A stretch of DNA of 64,000 nucleotides from QWHO01 sp039809865 (GCA_039809865.1 JBDHVW010000019.1:36992-100991); one strand, 5' to 3'. Positions 51,733 through 61,104 are shown, counted from the stretch's first letter. Made by a program: numbers and translations. Notes: generated by a model from the letters alone, not told the origin.

Positions 51733-52760
51733 CGCTTGCGCTGACGGGGTTGCATGCCGGCCTGGCCGGCAAAGCCCGGGTCCTCCGTGTTGATCACCTG
51801 ATGAGCCGAGCGCGTCAACAGCTCCATCAGCTCGACGCCCGCACCCTCACGGGACACGCCCTCCACCAGAACCACCGAGGCCGAGCCGCGCGCCTCGATG
51901 TCGCGCAGAGCCGCCTGGATCTCGCGGCCAAGCCCCGCCAGATCGTCGCGCGAGCCCACGATCCGGACGTCCCCCACCCCCTCGAACCAGCGCTCGGCGG
52001 ACTCGCGCGTGATGAGCAGACAGCACTTCTCGGTCATCACATAGGTGTCACGCAAGAACTTGATGCGCCGAGCGGCCCGCTCGGGATCGCCCTCCACCAC
52101 GATGAGCTGCGCCTGCGGCGCGTAACGCGTGAAACGGTGCGGCGTGGCCAGATCGCTCGAGAGCAAGGGCCGTTTGCCCAGCGCCAGCGTCAACTCCTCG
52201 ATGGTCACGAAACCCAACGCCGTTACACGCGGCTGCGAGGCCGTCAGGTCCACCACCGTCGCCTCGAGATCGAGCGGGGGATCACGCCACTCCAGACGCA
52301 CCTCCCCCTGCGCGCGGGCCGGCACCGTCGCGATCGGGAAAGAGCACTGCTCCGCCAGCGCCTGGGCCAGCTGATGAAACGGAGCCTGAAAATTGAGCTT
52401 GGTCAGACCGGCCGATAACCGCGGCACGGCCTTCTCGCCACGCCCCAACGTGAGCACCAGCGGGCCGGGCCAGAAGATCGAGGCCAACGCCTTCACCCCG
52501 GATGGGACCTCGCGCGCCATTTCGGCCAGCTGCGCCGGATTGGCCACCAGGATCGTGGCCGGATAAGCCCATGACTCCCCGGCCGCCGCCATCAGCCGCT
52601 CCACCGACTCGGGACGGTCGGCCCGCGCGGCCAGGCGATAACCCAGCTCGGTCGGGAGCTGCACGAGCTGACCCTTCTGAAGGCAATTCACCGCCTGCCG
52701 CAGCCGGTCGCCCTGACGCTTGAGATTGTCGAACGCCAGCAACAGGCGCGTGCTGTTCAC
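51729..52760 (-). CDS. Degenerate Sua5/YrdC-like protein
   Basis: 343 aa from GTG 52760 (overlaps the rseP stop, GTGA). N-terminal YrdC-like domain: KGQLVQLPTELGYRLAARA (family has PTETVYGLxA), then FWPGPLVLTL. The KxR and SxN sites that bind ATP/threonine are missing: FPIATVPARAQGEV replaces the SxN loop. A Sua5-type C-terminal domain is present (HRFTRYAPQAQLIVV). Sua5 makes threonylcarbamoyl-AMP for t6A tRNA modification; this copy probably cannot. A real TsaC would be elsewhere. Confidence 0.7.
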   Translation of the reverse strand: MNSTRLLLAFDNLKRQGDRLRQAVNCLQKGQLVQLPTELGYRLAARADRPESVERLMAAAGESWAYPATILVANPAQLAEMAREVPSGVKALASIFWPGPLVLTLGRGEKAVPRLSAGLTKLNFQAPFHQLAQALAEQCSFPIATVPARAQGEVRLEWRDPPLDLEATVVDLTASQPRVTALGFVTIEELTLALGKRPLLSSDLATPHRFTRYAPQAQLIVVEGDPERAARRIKFLRDTYVMTEKCCLLITRESAERWFEGVGDVRIVGSRDDLAGLGREIQAALRDIEARGSASVVLVEGVSREGAGVELMELLTRSAHQVINTEDPGFAGQAGMQPRQRKR

Positions 52761-54526
52761 TTGAAGAACGAGGTGCCCGAGAAAATGCGCCCCACATCCT
52801 GGATGGAGATGAGCGCCACCAGCGCCAGCAACACGATCAGCCCGTAATAATGGATGCGGGCCTCCTTGTCGGGATCCATCTCCTTGCGACGGATGCCCGC
52901 CAGCACGAGGAAGAAGAGGCGCGAGCCATCCAGCGCCGGCACGGGGAGCAGGTTGAACGCCCCCACCGCCGCGTTCAGCAAGGCCACGAAGTAAAGCAGG
53001 GTGGGCAGACCCTTGGCCGACACGTCGTAGATCATGTTCATGATCATCAACGGGCCGCCGGTCTGGTCCTTGACCTCCTTCACGTCGCGCTGGCGCGTGG
53101 CCAGCTCCCACACGATGGTGTAGGGCTGCACGATCAGCATGCCCACGCGCTTGAGGCCGTAGGAGAGCACCAGCGGAGCATCCACCTTCTGGAGCTGCAG
53201 GCCCAGGGCCGGGAAACCGCCCACGGGACCATTGAACGTCAGCTCCTCCAGGTCGTCGCCCCGGACCAGCTCGACCTTGACCTCCTTGTTCTCGAGCGCG
53301 GCAAAGATCTCGGTCAGGTCGGACTGGCCGAAGACATGACGGCCGTTCACCTTCACCAGGCCGTCGCCGGACTTGAAGCCCGCCTTCTCGGCCGGGCTGC
53401 CCGCGTCGACACCGGTCACGATGCCCAGCGCGTCACCCACGATGACGATGCGGATGGGACGGCCCGGCTGCACGCCGATCTTGCCCTCGGGCTCGAGCTT
53501 GAACGTCTTGGGCGGCACCAGGTCGACCGGGCCCCGCCCCGTCACCTCGAGCGCCACCTTGGGAGCCTTCCCCTTCGCCCTCAAGAGGTCGACGAACGCC
53601 GGCAAACCATTGAACTTCTGACCATCCACCGCCGTGATCACGTCGCCCACCTTGAACGGGGACTTCGGATTGGCGTCGATACTCCAGACCTTCACGTTCT
53701 CACCGGCAGGCTCGAAGATGATGGCCCCGGCCATCACGTTGGGAGTCAGCTCGAAATCCCTGGTCTCCTTGCCCCGCTCCACCTTGATGTGGATGGGGAC
53801 GCCGGGATACCGCGCGATCTCCTTGATCATGTCGTCGCCCGTGGCGATGGGCTGGCCCTGGACCTCTACGATCGTGTCGTTGGCCTTGAAGCCCGCCGCC
53901 TTCGCGGGACTCTTGTCGGCCACGCCGGCCAGACGCGGCTCGGTCACCATCGCGGCATCGGCCACGCCCCAGGTGAGACCCACGAACCAGAACAGCAACA
54001 GGGCCGCGATGAAGTTCATCACCACGCCGCCCACCACCACGGCGATGCGCGCCGGGATGGACTTGTTGTTGAAGTTGCCCTCGACGTCGGGAAGGCTCTT
54101 GTACTCCCGCTCGGGAGAAAACTCCAGGTGCTCGCGCACTTCGGCGTACTGGGCCTTGTCCACGTCGGCCGTCTTGTTGACCAGCTCGTCGAGATAGGCG
54201 ATCAACTGGCCGGGACGGGCCGGGAACGGCGCCTGGCTCAGATACTTGCTGATGGTGGCGTGCCAGGAGTCCTCGGTGGACTCGACCTCCTCGCCGGTCA
54301 TCATGACGAAGCCGCCAAACGGGAAGATGCGCAGGCTGAACTCGGTGCCGCGCCAGCGGAACTTGAAGAGCTTGGCGCCAAAGCCGATCGCGAACTCGGG
54401 GCAGCGAATGCCCACGGAGCGGGCCACGATGAAGTGTCCGAGCTCGTGAATGAAGATGATAAAGCCGAAACAGGCCACCACCGCCAGCGCCCCGCCGGCG
54501 TAACGAGCCAGTAGATCGAGTGTCAT
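52757..54526 (-). CDS. rseP: Site-2 protease RseP
   Basis: 589 aa. HELGH zinc motif (27-31), two PDZ domains and late NLLPVPALDGSR. It cuts membrane proteins within the bilayer, including anti-sigma factors. Longer than usual (about 450) through an insertion near residues 75-140. Fourth of the chain pyrH-frr-uppS-cdsA-dxr-rseP. Confidence 0.95.
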   Translation of the reverse strand: MTLDLLARYAGGALAVVACFGFIIFIHELGHFIVARSVGIRCPEFAIGFGAKLFKFRWRGTEFSLRIFPFGGFVMMTGEEVESTEDSWHATISKYLSQAPFPARPGQLIAYLDELVNKTADVDKAQYAEVREHLEFSPEREYKSLPDVEGNFNNKSIPARIAVVVGGVVMNFIAALLLFWFVGLTWGVADAAMVTEPRLAGVADKSPAKAAGFKANDTIVEVQGQPIATGDDMIKEIARYPGVPIHIKVERGKETRDFELTPNVMAGAIIFEPAGENVKVWSIDANPKSPFKVGDVITAVDGQKFNGLPAFVDLLRAKGKAPKVALEVTGRGPVDLVPPKTFKLEPEGKIGVQPGRPIRIVIVGDALGIVTGVDAGSPAEKAGFKSGDGLVKVNGRHVFGQSDLTEIFAALENKEVKVELVRGDDLEELTFNGPVGGFPALGLQLQKVDAPLVLSYGLKRVGMLIVQPYTIVWELATRQRDVKEVKDQTGGPLMIMNMIYDVSAKGLPTLLYFVALLNAAVGAFNLLPVPALDGSRLFFLVLAGIRRKEMDPDKEARIHYYGLIVLLALVALISIQDVGRIFSGTSFFK

Positions 54527-54571
54527 GCCAGTTAGACTACCAATCGCGCGAAAAAGTTACCAGAAGAGGAG

Positions 54572-55762
54572 CTACGGTTGCCGCCGCGCTCCGGATGCAT
54601 AGTTAACCTCCTGGCGGCGAAAACCTCTCGCAAACTCGCGCGCCCACGCATCGGCCGCGAGCAGATCGGCCACCGACGGGTCCTGGACGCGCTCATGTGC
54701 GGCCATGGCGGCCTCGATGCTGCGAGGGATATCCAGAAAGCCGATCTCGCCCTTCAAAAAGCGCTCCACCGCGACCTCGTTGGCGGCATTGAGCACCGCC
54801 GGCACCGTGCCCCCCTGACGGCCCGCCTCGAAAGCCAGCTCCAGGCAGGGGAAGTCGGCCCGACGCGGGGACTCGAACGTGAGACTCTTCATGTGCTCGA
54901 GAGTCAGGCGCGACCAGGCCGGAGCCACCCGCTCGGGGTAGAAAAGCGCATACTGAATAGGGGTGCGCATATCCGGAGGGCCGAGCTGGGCCAGCACCGA
55001 GCCGTCGACGAACTCCACCAGCGAGTGGATCACGCTCTGGGGGTGCACCCAGACATCCACCCGATCCAGCCCCAGACCGAAGAGATGGTAGGCCTCCAGC
55101 ACCTCGAAGCCTTTGTTCATCAGCGTCGAGGAGTCGATGGTGATCTTCGAGCCCATCGTCCAGGTGGGATGCTTGAGGGCCTGCGCGGCCGTGACCTGCT
55201 CGAGCTGCTCGGCGGGCAGCTGGCGGAAAGGCCCGCCGGACGCCGTCAGGATGATGCGCTCCACCCCGTTCTGGCCCTGCATGCACTGGAAGATGGCGGA
55301 ATGCTCGGAGTCGACCGGCAGCAACGTGGTGCCGGCCTTCCGGGCGGCCTTCGTCACGAGCTCGCCCCCCACCACCAGCGCCTCTTTGTTGGCCAGGGCC
55401 ACCCACTTGCCCGCCTCCAGGGCGGTCAGCGTGGGCACCATTCCGGCCATCCCGACGAAGCTGCTGAGCACCATCTCGGCCTCGGGATGGGCGGCCACCT
55501 CCAGGATGGCCTCCTCGCCCGCCGCCACTCGAATGCCGGTGCCGCTCAGGGCGTCTTTCAGGCTGGCGTAGTGGGTGTCGTCGGCCAGGGCCACCAGCTC
55601 GGGCTGGTGGTGGAGCGTCTGCTGGGCCAGGAGCTCCCAGGAGGAGCGGGCGGCCAGGGCTTTGACGGTGTAACGATTGGAGGTCTCGACCACCTCCAGG
55701 GTCTGGGTGCCGATGGACCCGGTCGAGCCGAGGAGAGTGATACCTTTCTTCGCTAATTTCAT
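54572..55762 (-). CDS. dxr: 1-deoxy-D-xylulose 5-phosphate reductoisomerase Dxr
   Basis: 396 aa from ATG 55762 (overlaps the cdsA stop). GSTGSIGTQTLEVV, DSEHSAIFQC, SGGPFRQLPAEQL and NKGFEVLEAYHLF motifs. It catalyses the second step of the MEP isoprenoid pathway. The open frame upstream in this frame is a shadow of cdsA. Confidence 0.97.
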   Translation of the reverse strand: MKLAKKGITLLGSTGSIGTQTLEVVETSNRYTVKALAARSSWELLAQQTLHHQPELVALADDTHYASLKDALSGTGIRVAAGEEAILEVAAHPEAEMVLSSFVGMAGMVPTLTALEAGKWVALANKEALVVGGELVTKAARKAGTTLLPVDSEHSAIFQCMQGQNGVERIILTASGGPFRQLPAEQLEQVTAAQALKHPTWTMGSKITIDSSTLMNKGFEVLEAYHLFGLGLDRVDVWVHPQSVIHSLVEFVDGSVLAQLGPPDMRTPIQYALFYPERVAPAWSRLTLEHMKSLTFESPRRADFPCLELAFEAGRQGGTVPAVLNAANEVAVERFLKGEIGFLDIPRSIEAAMAAHERVQDPSVADLLAADAWAREFARGFRRQEVNYASGARRQP

Positions 55763-56595
55763 GGCGAGATGAACGTCACATAGTAGAGATAGAACGCCGG
55801 GGCTGCGAAGGCCATGGAGTCGAAGCGGTCCAGCACGCCGCCGTGGCCCTGGATGACGTTGCCCGAATCTTTCAAACCGACCTCCCGTTTGAGCGCGGAT
55901 TCCCAGAGATCGCCCAACTGGCCCGTGACGGCCACCAGCAGGCCCAGAATGGTGGAGTGGAACAGCGGCAGGCCCATCAGGCCGCCCAGCCACGCGGAAG
56001 TGGAGGTGGCGCACATCACGGCGCCCAGCGCGCCCTCCTGGGTCTTGCCGGGGCTGATCTGCTCGTAGAGCTTGCGCCGGCCGAACAGCTTGCCGATCGC
56101 GAAGGCGCCCACGTCGCAGGCCACGGTGGCCAGGACCAGCAGCAGCACCAGCGCCGCGCCACGCGAGACGGTATGGTTGGCGATGACGACCGTGCCGTCG
56201 ACCCGGCGCAACAGGATGAGGTAGCTGAACATCCAGCCCAGGTAGAGGAAGCCCATCACCGTGGTGGCGCCGTCGAGCATGGCCGAGACCCGCTCGGGCA
56301 GCCGGAGCACGAACGTGATCAGCGTGCCCGTCAGCAAGAAGAGCAGCAACCGCGCCAGAAAGGGCTCCCGCAGGAAATAGGCGCCGATGATGATGACCGC
56401 CGTGACCGCCAGGCCGGTCCGCCGCGCCGGGCGGACGCCCTTGCGCTCGACGATGGTGTAGAACTCGCCCAGCCCGATGAGCGCCAGCGCCAGCACCTCG
56501 ACCGTGAACGGAAGCGGACCCGCCAGGATGCAGAACAGCGAGACGGCGCCCAGGGAGAGGCCAGTGACGATGCGCTTGAGAAGCTTCTTGCTCAT
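55759..56595 (-). CDS. cdsA: Phosphatidate cytidylyltransferase CdsA
   Basis: 278 aa from ATG 56595 (overlaps the uppS stop). Multi-pass membrane protein. Catalytic signature SPGKTQEGALGAVM, then GVLDRFDSMAFAAP (DRxDS). Makes CDP-diacylglycerol. Confidence 0.95.
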   Translation of the reverse strand: MSKKLLKRIVTGLSLGAVSLFCILAGPLPFTVEVLALALIGLGEFYTIVERKGVRPARRTGLAVTAVIIIGAYFLREPFLARLLLFLLTGTLITFVLRLPERVSAMLDGATTVMGFLYLGWMFSYLILLRRVDGTVVIANHTVSRGAALVLLLVLATVACDVGAFAIGKLFGRRKLYEQISPGKTQEGALGAVMCATSTSAWLGGLMGLPLFHSTILGLLVAVTGQLGDLWESALKREVGLKDSGNVIQGHGGVLDRFDSMAFAAPAFYLYYVTFISP

Positions 56596-57374
56596 CCGGT
56601 GGTGCCTCCGTAGCGACGGTCGCGCTGTTGGTAGTCCACCAGAGCCTGCAAGAGGACCTGCCGGGTGAGGTCGGGCCAGTAGAGCGGAGTGAACCAGAAC
56701 TCGGTGTAGGCCATCTGCCACAACAGGAAGTTCGAGACACGCTGCTCGCCGCTGGTGCGGATCAAGAGGTCTGGGTCGGGCTGACCCGTCGTCCAGAGAT
56801 GGTCGGAGAAGTCGCTTTCGGTGAGCTGCTCGGGATCGAGCGTCCCGCTCCGGGCCTCGCGGGCGATCTTGCGGGCCGCTTCCAGGATCTCGTCGCGCGA
56901 GCCGTAGTTGACGGCCAGGTTGAGCACCATGGCCGTGTTGCCCGCGGTGGCCTCGGCGGTGGCCTGCAGCTCGCGCTGCACCGCCTCGGGCAAGAGCTCG
57001 GTGCGGCCCAGCGTCTGGAACTTGATGCCGGTACGCAACAGCTTCTCTCGCTCGCCCCGGGTGTACTGCTCGAACAGCTGCATCAGCACCCGCACCTCGG
57101 TGGGCGAGCGGCGCCAGTTCTCCACCGAGAAAGCGTAGGCCGTGAGCCGCTTCACGCCCAGCTCGCGGCAGGTCTCCATCACGCGGCGGAACGTCTTGAC
57201 GCCGGCGCGGTGGCCGAGTAGCACCGGCAGGCGGCGCTCCTTGGCCCAGCGGCGATTGCCGTCCATGATGACGGCCACGTGCTCGGGCAGGCGCGTGAGG
57301 TCGAGCTGGCGCAGCAACTCGTCCTCGGCCGTGGCAAGACCGTCAGCCGCTGATCTGGGAAAGCGAATGGTCAC
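56592..57374 (-). CDS. uppS: Isoprenyl (undecaprenyl) diphosphate synthase UppS
   Basis: 260 aa from GTG 57374, whose GTGA overlaps the 58-aa gene's stop. Catalytic IMDGNRRWA, then SVENWRR and RTSGEQRVSNFLLWQ. Supplies the bactoprenol carrier for cell wall precursors. Confidence 0.96.
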   Translation of the reverse strand: MTIRFPRSAADGLATAEDELLRQLDLTRLPEHVAVIMDGNRRWAKERRLPVLLGHRAGVKTFRRVMETCRELGVKRLTAYAFSVENWRRSPTEVRVLMQLFEQYTRGEREKLLRTGIKFQTLGRTELLPEAVQRELQATAEATAGNTAMVLNLAVNYGSRDEILEAARKIAREARSGTLDPEQLTESDFSDHLWTTGQPDPDLLIRTSGEQRVSNFLLWQMAYTEFWFTPLYWPDLTRQVLLQALVDYQQRDRRYGGTTG

Positions 57375-57547
57375 GACACGTAGTCTTCGTAAGCCAGGAC
57401 CCATTCGGAGGGACGCACCGCCACCACGCGGAGCTGGCCGCGGCCGTAGCGGGCGCGCGGCGGGCAGGTGACACGGATGCGCTCGGGCCAGGCCTCGCCG
57501 GCCAGCCTGAGGGCGTCCCCGTAAAGCCTGCCCAGGAGGGAGCTCAC
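57371..57547 (-). CDS. 58-aa conserved-position small protein between frr and uppS
   Basis: GTG 57547 overlaps the frr stop (GTGA), and its own TGA (57371-57373) overlaps the GTG start of uppS. Such a double 4-base coupling is strong evidence of a real gene. Sequence starts MSSLLGRLYGDALRLAGEAW and continues with YGRGQLRVVAVRPSEWVLAY to VS. Function unknown; very Arg-rich (8 or more of 58). Confidence 0.75.
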   Translation of the reverse strand: MSSLLGRLYGDALRLAGEAWPERIRVTCPPRARYGRGQLRVVAVRPSEWVLAYEDYVS

Positions 57548-58101
57548 ACCTCCATAATCTCTTTCTCCTTGGTTTCGATGGCGTGGCTGACTTCCTCGAT
57601 GTACTTGTCGGTCAGCTTCTGGATCTGCTCGGTGCCGCGCTTCTCCTGGTCTTCGGGCAGCTCCAGCCCTTTGAGGTGCTCCAGGGCGTCGCGCCGGATG
57701 TTGCGCAGGGCGACGCGAGCATCCTCGGCCTTCTTCTTGATCTGCTTGACCAGGTCTTTGCGCCGGTCCTCGGTGAGCGCCGGGAACGACAGGCGGATGA
57801 CCGTGCCGTCGTTGGTGGGCGTGATGCCCAGGTCGCTCTTCTGGATCGCCTTCTCGATGGCGCTCATCTGGGACTTGTCCCAGGGCTGGATGACGAGCAT
57901 GCGCGCGTCGGGGACGGTGATGCTGGCCACCTGGTTGATCGGCATATCCTGGCCGTAAGCCTCGACCGTGAGGCGCTCGATCAGGGCCGGAGTGGCGCGA
58001 CCGGTGCGGGTGGCGCGAAACTCGCGGGCCAGGGCCTCGAGGCCCTTCTTCATGCGATCCTCGGTATCTTTGAACAGCTCTTTATCGGTAGTGACGCTCA
58101 T
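57544..58101 (-). CDS. frr: Ribosome recycling factor Frr
   Basis: 185 aa. EARATRTGRATPALIERLTVE, IQPWDKSQMSAIEKAI, TPTNDGTVIRL and LTEDRRKDLVKQIKK motifs. Splits post-termination ribosomes with EF-G. ATG 58101 overlaps the pyrH stop by 4 bases. Confidence 0.98.
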   Translation of the reverse strand: MSVTTDKELFKDTEDRMKKGLEALAREFRATRTGRATPALIERLTVEAYGQDMPINQVASITVPDARMLVIQPWDKSQMSAIEKAIQKSDLGITPTNDGTVIRLSFPALTEDRRKDLVKQIKKKAEDARVALRNIRRDALEHLKGLELPEDQEKRGTEQIQKLTDKYIEEVSHAIETKEKEIMEV

Positions 58102-58865
58102 CGGGGTTCCTCCTTCACAAGGGTGCCGATCTCTTCTCCGAAAACGATCCGCTTGATGTTGCCTTTCTCGGAGATATTGAAGACCAGAATGGGCAACTTG
58201 TTATCCATGCAAAGGGAGATGGCCGTGGCATCCATCACCTTGAGACCGCGCTGCAGCACCTCGAGGTAATCGATGCGCTGGAACTTGGTGGCCTGCGGAT
58301 ACTTCTTGGGATCCATGTCGTAGACGCCGTCGACCTTGGTGGCCTTCATGACGGCGTCGGCATCGATCTCGAGAGCCCGCAGCGCCGCGCACGTATCCGT
58401 GGTGAAATACGGGCTGCCGATCCCCCCCGCGAACAAAACGACCCGGCCTTTCTCGAGGTGCCGCTGGGCCCGGCGCCGGATGAACGGCTCGGCGACCTGC
58501 TGCATCTCGATGGCCGACAGGACGCGGGTGTGCACCCGCGTCTTCTCCAAAGCATCTTGCAAAGCCAGCGCGTTGATGACGGTGGCCAGCATTCCCATGT
58601 AGTCAGCGCTGGCGCGCTCCATGCCGGGCGCCATGCGCCCGCGCCAGATGTTGCCGCCGCCGATGACGACGGCGACCTGCACGCCCGCCTGGACGAGCTC
58701 GTTGATCTCCTCCGCGTAGCGTTTGACGATCACGGGGTCGATCCCGAACGGCTCGGATCCGCTGAACATCTCCCCCGAAAGCTTCAGCAGAATCCGGCGA
58801 TATTGCGGGCCCGAGGTCGAGCTCGAGGCCGCCTGAGGGGCCTGGTCGGGTGCCGAGGTGCTCAC
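58098..58865 (-). CDS. pyrH: Uridylate kinase PyrH
   Basis: 255 aa from GTG 58865, preceded by GGAGGAAGG. Residues 2-20 are a Ser/Pro-rich extension. YRRILLKLSGEMFSG, GGGNIWRG, ADYMGMLATVINALAL and KVDGVYDMDPKK are conserved. Phosphorylates UMP; first of the chain to rseP. An ATG at 58916 is in frame, but has no clear ribosome site. Confidence 0.96.
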   Translation of the reverse strand: MSTSAPDQAPQAASSSTSGPQYRRILLKLSGEMFSGSEPFGIDPVIVKRYAEEINELVQAGVQVAVVIGGGNIWRGRMAPGMERASADYMGMLATVINALALQDALEKTRVHTRVLSAIEMQQVAEPFIRRRAQRHLEKGRVVLFAGGIGSPYFTTDTCAALRALEIDADAVMKATKVDGVYDMDPKKYPQATKFQRIDYLEVLQRGLKVMDATAISLCMDNKLPILVFNISEKGNIKRIVFGEEIGTLVKEEPR

Positions 58866-59012
58866 GCCTTCCTCCGATGAATGGTCGCCGATCCCGCAGG
58901 ATCGCGAAAAACTCACGGTCTATTCCCGCTCAGGCAAGGCAATCCTTTCGAGTTCACGTGGCGTTAACCCGATTCCCAGGTTTCTCACCGGTGCGAAGGT
59001 TAGCGTGAAGGC

Positions 59013-59255
59013 ATGAGCAACTTCATCAGCCCCCGCATTCTCAAGCACCTGCGCGAAAACCCGACCTTCTACTTCTTCGCTCCCGTGACCAACCAGCTGC
59101 TGACCGTCACGCAGCTCTCGGCCCGCCTGACCCGCAACCTGCCCGTGCGCGTGCGCCAGAGAGACGAGCTGGTCGCCAGCCCGTCGGGACGCCTGGTCTG
59201 CCGGCGCGGCGTGGACCGCTACATCACCAGCGTGGAAGAGTTGCTGCGCCTCTAG
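59013..59255 (+). CDS. 80-aa hypothetical protein
   Basis: Starts MSNFISPRILKHLRENPTF and includes a basic segment NLPVRVRQRDELVASPSGR and CRRGVDRYITSVEEL. A GAAGG ribosome site precedes ATG 59013. It is convergent with the membrane gene, 4 bases from its stop. No family recognised. Confidence 0.55.
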   Translation: MSNFISPRILKHLRENPTFYFFAPVTNQLLTVTQLSARLTRNLPVRVRQRDELVASPSGRLVCRRGVDRYITSVEELLRL

Positions 59256-59743
59256 AGGCGGCACTCCTCGCGCCGCTGGCGCACCAGCGGCCCGTAGATC
59301 AACGTAAAGAACAGCGCCGGGTAGAGGTAGAACATCATCCAGTGTCCGGAAAAACCGCGCACCACGCGGCGTTGCCAGTATTCGTACTCGGCTTCGGTGG
59401 CCGGGCGCTTCTCCTGGTTGTTCTCGCGCCAGACGTAGCCCTGACCGCGCCGCTCGACCTTGTGGCCCCAGCCGTCGTAGATGAACAGCCCGAAGTTCAG
59501 CATCGCGTAGACGAAAGCCACCGTGATCAGCGTGCCGGCCCAGCCCGTGAAGCCGTCCTTGTTCATGTCGAACCCGAGCCGGTTGGAGACGAGCACGGCC
59601 GGGATGAACACCAGAAACATCAGGATGTGCAACGCGAAGAAGCTCGGCTGATCGGCGCTCGCGCCGCCCGGAGAGAAGGTCGAGAAATGCACGGCCAGAC
59701 TGGCGAAAAATCCCACCCAGGCGAGGAGTCCGAAGATGATCAT
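59252..59743 (-). CDS. Four-helix membrane protein, unknown
   Basis: 163 aa from ATG 59743. Hydrophobic segments at the start (MIIFGLLAWVGFFASLAV), then FALHILMFLVFIPAVLV, LITVAFVYAMLNFGLFIY and WMMFYLYPALFFTLIYG. No signature recognised. A Met further upstream (59905) would add a 54-residue poorly conserved head. Confidence 0.6.
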   Translation of the reverse strand: MIIFGLLAWVGFFASLAVHFSTFSPGGASADQPSFFALHILMFLVFIPAVLVSNRLGFDMNKDGFTGWAGTLITVAFVYAMLNFGLFIYDGWGHKVERRGQGYVWRENNQEKRPATEAEYEYWQRRVVRGFSGHWMMFYLYPALFFTLIYGPLVRQRREECRL

Positions 59744-59834
59744 CTCGAGGTCTCCGTTCGGCGGCAAAGCCTGTGACGCCTGGATATATATCGCGATCGG
59801 AGGTAATTGGGCGGGGGGACCGAAAATCGTCCGG

Positions 59835-60542
59835 ATGACCAGATTTCGCGCCGATTTCGCCCTGATCTTCAGCCACCAGCACGAGCTGGACGCCTTCCTG
59901 GGCACGCTCTCCTTCTACGCCCGGGAAGGCGAGCGCTACACGGCGCGCTTCCACGGGCTGGACCTCACCATGGTGCAGTCGGCCGAGCCCGGCCCGATGG
60001 CGGTGCGGGCCATCGACGTCTGGAACCCGCGGTTCCTGGTTTTCGTGGACGTGGGCGAGACCGTGGCGGTCACGGACCTGACTGCCGGCGGGCAGCGTCC
60101 GGCAGCGTTCCTGACCGAGGCCGCCCGCCAGCTCTCGCCCCTGGGCGCCCCCGGCGAGAAGGACCTGGAGCTGGTGTATTCCACCTTTGTCCCCCGGTCG
60201 GTGCCGGGCGTGCTCCTGGTGAGCGCTCCGATCGCCTTCGTGGGCGAGCTCCTGAAGAAGGTGGCGCAGGACGAATCCCCCCGGGTCAACGCCGTGCTTC
60301 CCCGGCCGGAACGGCGGGCGGACGCGGCCCCGGGCGAGCGGAGCGCCTTTTGTCGCCAGTATGCCAGCCTCTGGGAGCCGCTGGCCGCCTACTTCGACAT
60401 CCCGTTGTCGGACCGCCGGCGCTTCCGGCCGGGCGCCGAGTGCGAGGATGTCTGGGACTGGCTGGCGGCGCGCCAGATGCTGGCCGGGCTGGAGATGGCC
60501 CTGGTCACTTGTACTCGGCGTAGCCCTGCATGTAGCTCATGA
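59835..60542 (+). CDS. Hypothetical protein, possibly nucleosidase-superfamily-like
   Basis: 235 aa from ATG 59835. The pattern ADFALIFSHQHELDAFLG, then VRAIDVWNPRFLVFVDVGETVAV faintly recalls phosphorylase-superfamily (PNP/MTA) folds, but the catalytic residues are not identifiable. Convergent with the next gene, overlapping its end by 38 bases. Confidence 0.5.
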   Translation: MTRFRADFALIFSHQHELDAFLGTLSFYAREGERYTARFHGLDLTMVQSAEPGPMAVRAIDVWNPRFLVFVDVGETVAVTDLTAGGQRPAAFLTEAARQLSPLGAPGEKDLELVYSTFVPRSVPGVLLVSAPIAFVGELLKKVAQDESPRVNAVLPRPERRADAAPGERSAFCRQYASLWEPLAAYFDIPLSDRRRFRPGAECEDVWDWLAARQMLAGLEMALVTCTRRSPACSS

Positions 60543-61086
60543 TCGCGGCTTTGGCCTGGGGGCGGAGGTCCATCGCGAGCGACTTGTCCTGGTTGACCGC
60601 CTGGATCGTCGGCCAGATTTTGGCCCTTTTCCTGGTGTCGGGCTCGGTGCCGACGTACTGCTGGCATTCGACCAGCGCCGTGACGAGGGCCACCGTGTAG
60701 CTCTGGGGCAGCGCCTGCCTGGCCTTCTGCAGCATCGGAAGCGCTTTGACCTGCGTATTGTAGTCGTCCATGGCCGTCAGGTAGCCGAGACAGAACTGCT
60801 CGGCCGCGGTGGGAGTCTTTCTGCCCAGCCAGGCCCGATAGGCGGCGGCGTTGTGCTGCCCGTCGATGTTCCAGCCCAGGGCGTTGATCAGGGCCGCCTT
60901 GCGGTCGATCGGGATTTTGGGATTGGAAAGGAAGGCCGCCATGGTCTTGTCGAGCTTGTGCGTCTCGGCGGCCAGCGGTATGAGCTGGAAGTCCTTGTAG
61001 GCCGTCCAGAACTCGGTCGAGGTGAGGGGGGAATCGGCGCGGGCGAAGGTGGTGAGCGCCACGAGCAAGAGGATGAGTTTGCGCAT
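60505..61086 (-). CDS. Secreted helical protein, unknown
   Basis: 193 aa from ATG 61086 with signal peptide MRKLILLLVALTTFARA. The body is helical (TMAAFLSNPKIPIDRKAALINAL; TALVECQQYVG) and suggests TPR- or HEAT-like repeats. No family. Follows tsf after a terminator. Confidence 0.65.
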   Translation of the reverse strand: MRKLILLLVALTTFARADSPLTSTEFWTAYKDFQLIPLAAETHKLDKTMAAFLSNPKIPIDRKAALINALGWNIDGQHNAAAYRAWLGRKTPTAAEQFCLGYLTAMDDYNTQVKALPMLQKARQALPQSYTVALVTALVECQQYVGTEPDTRKRAKIWPTIQAVNQDKSLAMDLRPQAKAAIMSYMQGYAEYK

Positions 61087-61104
61087 GCCCGCGCTTTCGG
61101 CATG

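Noticed and set aside
58920..58985. 21-codon minus-strand ORF (RNLGIGLTPRELERIALPERE) upstream of pyrH as a leader peptide
   Set aside because: No ribosome binding site and no regulatory logic such as pyrimidine-rich pause codons; kept only as a curiosity.
59835..60542. Assigning the 235-aa protein to the MTA/SAH nucleosidase family
   Set aside because: Only a vague overall pattern is shared; no active-site residues could be placed, so it is left as hypothetical.
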